This document shows, piece after piece, positions 59,306 to 64,000 of a stretch of 64,000 bases of DNA. Source of the stretch: CAMTUW01 sp947085035. Lineage in GTDB: Bacteria; Actinomycetota; Coriobacteriia; Anaerosomatales; PHET01. The position numbers were made by a program, and so were the translations under genes. The stretch lies in assembly GCA_947085035.1 (NCBI GenBank), contig CAMTUW010000001.1, forward strand, positions 1 to 64,000, written 5' to 3'. The notes below the pieces were generated by a model that saw only the letters and a list, made by a program, of their open reading frames with translations, ran no database searches and had not been told where the DNA came from. Each line of letters begins with the position of its first letter. Positions within the stretch are counted from its first letter, which is position 1.

Positions 59306-59611
59306 CTAGCCCACCAGCTCCCTGGTCACACGCTGGACGACCTCGTCGAGTCGTCCCCGCGCTGCGGCCATCTGAGCATCCAGCCGCTGGGCGGCCTGAA
59401 GGCGAATCTCGATCGCACCGCGATCCGCTGACTCGAGCGCAGCGGCCCTCAGGGCATCCGCCTTCTCGGTGGCCTGAGCCACGGAATTCTCGATGAGGGC
59501 GTTCGCCTCTCCTTCGGCCTCCCGCAGCAGCGCAGCAGCGCGCTCGCGTGCGTCTACAAGCGCATGGCGCGCGACTTCCTCGGCGCGGAGTATCTCCTCG
59601 AGTTTTTGCAT
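59306..59611 (-). CDS. ntpF: V/A-type ATPase peripheral-stalk subunit G/H
   Basis: About 101 residues, entirely helical and rich in Ala, Glu and Arg (KLEEILRAEEVARHALVDAR, LLREAEGEANALIENSVAQA). It is the right-handed coiled-coil partner of subunit E. ATG 59611 follows GAGGGTGG; a GTG two codons upstream is the alternative. First gene of the operon. Confidence 0.85.
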   Translation of the reverse strand: MQKLEEILRAEEVARHALVDARERAAALLREAEGEANALIENSVAQATEKADALRAAALESADRGAIEIRLQAAQRLDAQMAAARGRLDEVVQRVTRELVG

Positions 59612-59666
59612 TGCCACCCTCGTACGTGCTCAGTCGGACACCAGCGCCCACCCTAACACCCCCGCC

Positions 59667-59672
59667 AGTATA
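59667..59672 (-). promoter_or_regulatory. Candidate -10 box of the ATPase operon
   Basis: TATACT on the minus strand about 55 bp upstream of the first ATPase gene. The -35 region is not obvious. A TGTTAGGGT copy lies just downstream at 59650-59658. Confidence 0.45.
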
Positions 59673-59711
59673 ACCTTCGCGTTCGCGTGCCCGAGTCCTG
59701 TCTGCGCGGTC

Positions 59712-59717
59712 TATACT
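59712..59717 (+). promoter_or_regulatory. Candidate -10 box of the M23-like gene
   Basis: TATACT on the plus strand, 123 bp before the ATG at 59840 and divergent from the ATPase promoter 40 bp away. No clear -35. Confidence 0.4.
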
Positions 59718-59839
59718 GATCTGGTGCGCAGGATCTCGCCGGGCTCGCATCGAGCGATTCACCGAAGGAAACGAGCATTGCCCGTGACGGGACACTCACA
59801 CACAGACACCATTCTCGAAACCACGGTCGCGTCCCTCAC

Positions 59840-60895
59840 ATGACCGCGCGACGCCGCCCGCGCACCGGCACCCGTCGCGATGGCCAGGTCCGCTCCATAC
59901 GCACCGATACCGTGCGGTATCCGGGATGCGACCACCCGGCCTGTGAGCCACTCGACTCAGACACCGAACGAGAGCTTGGCCGTTCGCTGCGTCCCGCACG
60001 CGATGCCGGCGTGTCGATCTCAGGCCGCCTCACCCGCGAGCGCCGACTGCGCACCCTTGAGCGACGGCGTCGCAACGTCGGGGTCGTGACCGCGCTCATC
60101 GTGCTGAGCCTTCTTGGCATCGGATGGCGCTACACCTCTGACCGCGAGGCCGCAAGGACGCCGTTCGCGGGCTCGAACACGCAGTCCGGCCCGATCACGA
60201 GCCGGACGACGACCGGCGATAGGAACGTGGCCCAGATACGCGCGATCGATTCGACTGAGGAGCCTACTCCTATATTCGCCTCGGCGCGATCCGTCACGCT
60301 CCGGCTGCCGGTGCGCACTGAAGACCTCACGGAGATCGGCTTTCACCAGGCTTCATACGGCTATGCGCTGCGCATGGAGACGCTCATGCCTAGGGCCGAC
60401 ATGCGCCGCGCGAAGAAGGACCGCAGCACCCACCGCGACCTGTCGAAGCAGCCCACAGGACCGTCCGCCACGTTGACCGGCTCGGTGCTCGTGATGTGGC
60501 GAAATCGTCCGGGAACGCCCGACACAGCGGTCGACGTCGGCGCAAAGGCCGGCTCCCCCGTGTTCGCCCCGGTATCGGGCACCGTGGTGAAAGTGAAGCG
60601 CTACAAGCTCTACGGGCAGCATGATGATCTTGAGATACACATCCAGCCCACCGGAATGCCCGAACTCGACTGTGTGCTGATCCACATCGATGATCTTGCC
60701 GTGCAACCCGGAGACGTGGTGATCGCGGGTGTCACTCGAATCGGTGTCATACGCAAACTCTCCGACCGCGTCACCCACCAGCTGGGCGAATACACGCGCG
60801 ACGGCGGCGATCACACCCACATCCAGATCAATGACGCGACGCACGATGACTACAGGGGACTGAAAGGCGCGTTCGTCGTCGGGTCGGGCTCCTGA
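59840..60895 (+). CDS. Membrane-anchored, degenerate M23/LytM-like protein
   Basis: Length 351 residues. A basic cytoplasmic N-terminus of ~88 residues precedes one transmembrane helix (VGVVTALIVLSLLGIGW), a linker, and a C-terminal LytM/M23-like beta domain. In that domain VDVGAKAGSPVFAPVSGTVV matches the first zinc region and DHTHIQIND gives the second HxH. The first ligand of the HxxxD motif is replaced (PDTAVDVG has Asp where His is expected). It may therefore be an inactive regulator of cell-wall hydrolases, like EnvC-type LytM factors. The Shine-Dalgarno is weak. Confidence 0.72.
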   Translation: MTARRRPRTGTRRDGQVRSIRTDTVRYPGCDHPACEPLDSDTERELGRSLRPARDAGVSISGRLTRERRLRTLERRRRNVGVVTALIVLSLLGIGWRYTSDREAARTPFAGSNTQSGPITSRTTTGDRNVAQIRAIDSTEEPTPIFASARSVTLRLPVRTEDLTEIGFHQASYGYALRMETLMPRADMRRAKKDRSTHRDLSKQPTGPSATLTGSVLVMWRNRPGTPDTAVDVGAKAGSPVFAPVSGTVVKVKRYKLYGQHDDLEIHIQPTGMPELDCVLIHIDDLAVQPGDVVIAGVTRIGVIRKLSDRVTHQLGEYTRDGGDHTHIQINDATHDDYRGLKGAFVVGSGS

Positions 60896-61089
60896 CCTCG
60901 CTCTAGAAATCCGCGGAAACGCCGATCGAACTCGTAGCGCTCAAGCATCACCGACCGCGCGCACCCACAGCACCTGAGCCTGATGTCTGCTCCCACGCGG
61001 GTGACTTCCCATTCATTTCGCCCGCACGGATGGGGTTTCTTGAGCCTGACGACATCGCCCAAGTGCACGGGAGTGATAGGTACCGCCAT
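60850..61089 (-). CDS. DUF951 family protein
   Basis: Length 79 residues; the start follows GAGGA. The family pattern is clear: LGDVVRLKKPHPCGRNEWEV, RVGADIRLRCCGCARSVMLE, with the KKPHPCG and CxGC Cys residues that probably bind zinc. DUF951 proteins are small conserved Gram-positive proteins of unknown function. The C-terminal ~20 residues extend past the usual end and overlap the 3' end of the M23-like gene by 46 bp. Confidence 0.9.
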   Translation of the reverse strand: MAVPITPVHLGDVVRLKKPHPCGRNEWEVTRVGADIRLRCCGCARSVMLERYEFDRRFRGFLERGQEPDPTTNAPFSPL

Positions 61090-61192
61090 GTGTCCTCTCG
61101 ATCCTCATTGGCGATGAAGCGTCCGCATTCGCGGTATATGTGAGTATACTTCCGGGCACGCCTCGCGCCTCTGCGCCAACGAAGGAGCAACC

Positions 61193-61468
61193 ATGCGCAC
61201 TCCCGCGATCCTGTCAGTTCTCGGCGAGGATCGGGTCGGTATCGTCGCCTCGATCTCACGTGTGCTCGCCGACTCCAACGCCAACATCGAAGACATCCGC
61301 CAGTCCATCATCGGAGGCATCTTCTCGATGACGATGCTCGTGAGCGTTGACGAGGAAGCCATCTCGTTCGAGGATCTTCAATCGAAACTCAGCGAGATCG
61401 CCGACAACGTCGGCCTGCAGATAACCCTGCAGCGCGAGGACGTCTTCCGCTACATGCATAGGATCTAG
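61193..61468 (+). CDS. ACT-domain protein (UPF0237)
   Basis: Length 91 residues with AAGGAG before the ATG. A single ACT domain: AILSVLGEDRVGIVASISRV, LADSNANIEDIRQSIIGGIF and SMTMLVSVDEEA. It binds a small ligand, probably an amino acid, by family. It is followed after 3 bp by the DUF711 gene, an arrangement conserved across many anaerobes, so the two act together. Confidence 0.92.
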   Translation: MRTPAILSVLGEDRVGIVASISRVLADSNANIEDIRQSIIGGIFSMTMLVSVDEEAISFEDLQSKLSEIADNVGLQITLQREDVFRYMHRI

Positions 61469-61471
61469 AGG

Positions 61472-62839
61472 ATGCTCCATATCACGCCCGAAGAGATCGT
61501 CGAGACGCTGCTGATGGTCCAGCAGCAGAACCTCGACATCAGAACAGTGACCCTGGGACTCTCGCTTCGCTCCTGCGCGAACGACGATGTCGAGGTGGCC
61601 GCCCGTCGCGTCTACGACCACGTGACCCGCGCCGCCGAGCGGCTCGTACCGGTAACCCGCAAGCTCGAAGCCGAGTACGGCATCCCCATCGTGAACCGCC
61701 GCATCTCCGTCACGCCCATCGCCGATCTGGCTGCGGTCTGCCGGACCGATGACGCCACACCGTTCGCGCTCGCACTGGATCGAGCCGCGCGCGAGGTCGG
61801 CATCGACTTCATCGGAGGTTTCTCGGCGCTCGTGCACAAGGGTATCGGCGAGGGCGGCCGTCGGGTCATCGAGTCGATTCCGCACGCGATGGCCGTCACC
61901 GAACGTGTCTGCTCATCAGTCAACGTCGCCTCGACGCGCGCGGGCATCAACATGGATGCGGTTCTCATGATGGCGCAGACCGTGCTCGCAACGGCCGAGG
62001 CGACCGCAGACCGCGAGTGCATCGGCTGCGCCAAGCTCGTCGTCTTCGCGAACATGGTTGAGGACAATCCGTTCATGGCGGGCGCCGTGCACGGCTCGGG
62101 AGAACCGGACGCCGTGATCAACGTAGGCATCTCAGGCCCCGGCGTGGTCAGGGCGATCGTCTCGGCACTGCCGCAGGATGCAGACCTCACCGCCGTGGCC
62201 GAAGCGATCAAGGGCACGGCATTCAAGATAACCCGCGCCGGCGAACTCGTGGCCCGCGAAGCGGCACGGCGTCTCGGCGTGGAGATGGGGATCGTCGACC
62301 TCTCGTTGGCCCCCACACCGGCCGAGGGCGACTCGGTCGCAGAGATCATCGAGGCGATGGGCGTCGGCCGCTGCGGCGGACCGGGCACGACCGCCGCGCT
62401 CGCGCTTCTCAACGACGCGATCAAGAAGGGCGGCGCGATGGGCACCTCGAGCACCGGCGGCCTCTCGGGCGCCTTCATCCCCGTCTCGGAGGACGCGGGC
62501 ATGATTCGCGCGGCAGAGTCCGGCGCGCTCACGCTCGAGAAACTCGAGGCGATGACTGCGGTGTGCTCCGTGGGCCTCGACATGATCGCGATCCCCGGCG
62601 ACACGACTGCCGAGACGATCGCAGGCATCATCGCCGATGAGTGCGCCATCGGAGTGGTGAACAGCAAGACGACCGCCGTTCGGCTGATTCCCGCGATCGG
62701 CAAGCGCGTCGGTGATCGCCTGAGCTTCGGCGGGCTGCTCGGTCAGGCCCCGGTCATGCCGGTCAACGCATGGGCGGGAACGGTGTTCGCCCGACGCGGA
62801 GGAAGGCTGCCCGCACCTCTCCAGTCTCTCAGGAACTGA
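61472..62839 (+). CDS. DUF711/UPF0210 (PFL-family) protein
   Basis: Length 455 residues. UPF0210 features: an N-terminal EIVETLLMVQQQNLDIRTVT, GLSLRSCANDDVEVAARRVY, DFIGGFSALVHKGIGEGGRR, FANMVEDNPFMAGAVHGSGE, and the Gly/Ser-rich GAMGTSSTGGLSGAFIPVSE. The fold is related to pyruvate formate-lyase-like barrels, but no glycyl-radical motif is present, so the enzyme activity is unknown. Strict pairing with the ACT protein suggests ligand-controlled activity. Confidence 0.92.
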   Translation: MLHITPEEIVETLLMVQQQNLDIRTVTLGLSLRSCANDDVEVAARRVYDHVTRAAERLVPVTRKLEAEYGIPIVNRRISVTPIADLAAVCRTDDATPFALALDRAAREVGIDFIGGFSALVHKGIGEGGRRVIESIPHAMAVTERVCSSVNVASTRAGINMDAVLMMAQTVLATAEATADRECIGCAKLVVFANMVEDNPFMAGAVHGSGEPDAVINVGISGPGVVRAIVSALPQDADLTAVAEAIKGTAFKITRAGELVAREAARRLGVEMGIVDLSLAPTPAEGDSVAEIIEAMGVGRCGGPGTTAALALLNDAIKKGGAMGTSSTGGLSGAFIPVSEDAGMIRAAESGALTLEKLEAMTAVCSVGLDMIAIPGDTTAETIAGIIADECAIGVVNSKTTAVRLIPAIGKRVGDRLSFGGLLGQAPVMPVNAWAGTVFARRGGRLPAPLQSLRN

Positions 62840-62881
62840 GCCCCACGCGTACTCATTCCGACCGTTCACCGGAAATTGGCC

Positions 62882-62907
62882 TAAAGATTGCGTACAACTG
62901 AGCCGAT
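62882..62907 (+). promoter_or_regulatory. Sigma-28-like promoter
   Basis: TAAA at 62882-62885 and GCCGAT at 62902-62907, separated by 16 bp, match the TAAA-N14..16-GCCGAT pattern of SigD/WhiG/FliA promoters. It lies 60 bp before the secreted-protein start, and AGGAGG (62955-62960) provides the ribosome site. Confidence 0.6.
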
Positions 62908-62966
62908 GGAGCATATGTCAGTCGCTCAGTGTCAACATCCAGGGTCACCGAATCTAGGAGGATTCA

Positions 62967-63395
62967 ATGAAGAAGCTCGTTCTCATCACCGCTATCACAG
63001 CGATGGCCATCTTCGGCGTCATGGCGTCGGCTAACGCCGCCAGCGATGCCATCACCATCAGCGCCACCGTCAACTCGCGCATCATCGTGACTGTGCCTGC
63101 TGACCACGACTTCGGGCTCGTCGAGCCCGACGCCGGCCTACAGAACACGAGCGGCAACGTGAACGTCCGCTCGAACGTCGCCTACACGATGGGTCAGGCC
63201 GAAACGGGCGACACTTCTGGCCTGTTCTACACCACCGGTACTGCGATGGACGGCACGAGCTCGAACGCGAAGGCTCCGTCGGCCGCTGGCGCCAACTGGG
63301 CTCAGACTTGGAACTTCAATCCGGCCACCGGTGGCGACTGGGCCGATCCGGGCGACTACTCCGCGACTTACACCTACACGGCGCTGGCTTTCTAG
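62967..63395 (+). CDS. Secreted surface-type beta protein
   Basis: Length 142 residues. A signal peptide (MKKLVLITAITAMAIFGVMA, cleavage after SANA) precedes a Thr/Ser/Asn-rich beta sandwich-like mature protein (SDAITISATVNSRIIVTVPA, DHDFGLVEPDAG, VAYTMGQAETGDTSGLF). It ends in YSATYTYTALAF. It has no Cys or sorting signal. It resembles small WxL/camelysin-like or pilin-like surface proteins without a firm match. Strong AGGAGG and a perfect terminator suggest high expression. The convergent gene may encode its membrane partner. Confidence 0.75.
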   Translation: MKKLVLITAITAMAIFGVMASANAASDAITISATVNSRIIVTVPADHDFGLVEPDAGLQNTSGNVNVRSNVAYTMGQAETGDTSGLFYTTGTAMDGTSSNAKAPSAAGANWAQTWNFNPATGGDWADPGDYSATYTYTALAF

Positions 63396-63420
63396 TCCCA
63401 AGCTTCCCGCTCGACACCAA

Positions 63421-63447
63421 GAAGACCCCGGCCTCGCCGGGGTCTTC
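63421..63447. terminator. Strong bidirectional terminator
   Basis: GAAGACCCCGG (63421-63431) pairs perfectly with CCGGGGTCTTC (63437-63447) around CCTCG, with T-rich sequence (TTCTTCTC) following on the plus strand. It separates two convergent genes. Confidence 0.88.
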
Positions 63448-63453
63448 TTCTTC

Positions 63454-64000
63454 TCACGTCACCGGTCGCCCTCGTCGTCGTGCTCGAGCGGCGAGCTTCC
63501 TCTCGCCAGCCTTGCGACCACTGCTCCACGTGGCGAACACCGCCAGCGCGCCCAGCAAAGCGATACCCGCCACCACGAGCCACAGCGGGAACACCCACAC
63601 CAGCGCCTCTTCCTCGATGCTTTTCACGAGCCCCTGCGAGCCGGGCTCCGCGCTGGGGTACTCCACGACCAGACGCACGCGATTCGGGCCGATCGCCGCG
63701 GCGGAAAGGTCCAGGTTCCCCGAATACTCACGAATGGCGTCCGCGTACACGGGAGTCTGGGACATCACCTCGCTCACGGACCGTTCGTCCTTTGACGAGT
63801 CCAGCACGAGAAGCCGCGCGTTGACCAGCACATCGACGTTTCCCGTGTTGCGCAAGGTGAACGAATAGACGTCCGCGTCCCCGATGACGAACGCGGGAAC
63901 CTTGAACGGACGGATCTCCAGCCGCTCGACAACAGTACCTTCCACCCGAGTCTTGATCCGCGCGCCTATGCGGGCGTTCACGCGAGCGGTTCCCGCCTCC
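63454..64000 (-). CDS. Membrane-anchored extracytoplasmic protein, 5'-partial
   Basis: At least 180 residues. The frame is still open at the right edge, so the N-terminus lies outside; an internal GTG at 63981 is not necessarily the start. The visible part has an Ig-like segment (VYSFTLRNTGNVDVLVNARL, IGPNRVRLVVEYPSAEPG) and a C-terminal transmembrane helix (VFPLWLVVAGIALLGALAVF). It ends in a basic tail (RKLAARARRRGRPVT). The layout resembles DUF916/WxL-interacting proteins, which anchor small surface proteins such as the one encoded convergently. That link is inferred. Confidence 0.7.
   Translation of the reverse strand, partial: EAGTARVNARIGARIKTRVEGTVVERLEIRPFKVPAFVIGDADVYSFTLRNTGNVDVLVNARLLVLDSSKDERSVSEVMSQTPVYADAIREYSGNLDLSAAAIGPNRVRLVVEYPSAEPGSQGLVKSIEEEALVWVFPLWLVVAGIALLGALAVFATWSSGRKAGERKLAARARRRGRPVT

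Overview
The window is GC-rich bacterial DNA. A bacterial V/A-type ATPase operon, a TldD/TldE pair, an ACT-domain/DUF711 pair, DUF951 and a membrane-anchored multiheme cytochrome operon with NrfC/NrfD-like partners together suggest an anaerobic, respiring, Gram-positive-type actinobacterium. A deep Coriobacteriia (OPB41/Anaerosomatales-like) lineage is my best guess. This is inferred from gene content only; no rRNA is present.

Layout. (1) 1-3.2 kb: a broken array of RCC1 repeats abuts a CopB-type copper P1B-ATPase and a small Met/His-containing secreted peptide. (2) 3.2-32.8 kb: an accessory island crowded with toxin-antitoxin modules (GNAT/DUF1778, AbiEi/AbiEii, PIN/AbrB, PIN/HTH, PIN/RHH, wHTH/nucleotidyltransferase, GSU2403-type nucleotidyltransferase) and many gene remnants (HerA, three YhcG/DUF1016 pieces, toast-rack, MBL hydrolase, IS3 transposase, MNT/HEPN, HipA, AbrB/PIN). 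Its core, 13.25-21.12 kb, is an intact six-gene restriction-like operon: GHKL (MORC/MutL-type) ATPase, unknown protein, PLD-SNF2 helicase, candidate endonuclease, DNA cytosine methyltransferase and Vsr. A NERD-helicase, RecQ, nitroreductase, ankyrin protein, DUF3883 protein and REC-PAS protein are interspersed. The island stops just before an initiator tRNA-Met gene (32864-32939).

(3) 33.0-42.4 kb: one leftward operon encodes a tetraheme cytochrome, a Tat-exported four-cluster ferredoxin, an NrfD quinone-interacting membrane subunit and four further multiheme cytochromes (11, 9, 9 and 12 haem motifs), then a very large membrane protein. About 45 haem sites are encoded, so this looks like a dedicated quinol-linked electron conduit. 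A response regulator/histidine kinase pair is transcribed divergently from it, with direct and inverted repeats in the shared region.

(4) 44.9-50.5 kb: membrane protein, NlpC/P60 peptidoglycan hydrolase, TldD, TldE and a stand-alone CheB-type methylesterase. (5) 50.5-59.6 kb: the leftward V/A-ATPase operon, in the order known from Enterococcus (ntpF-I-K-E-C-G-A-B-x-D), with an extra 62-residue membrane protein between B and D. (6) 59.8-64 kb: degenerate M23-like protein, DUF951, ACT-domain and DUF711 proteins, a secreted protein behind a sigma-28-like promoter, and the end of a membrane-anchored protein that leaves the window.

Biologically, the right half is core energy metabolism and envelope functions, while the left third is a defence and toxin-antitoxin island with heavy gene decay next to a tRNA gene.
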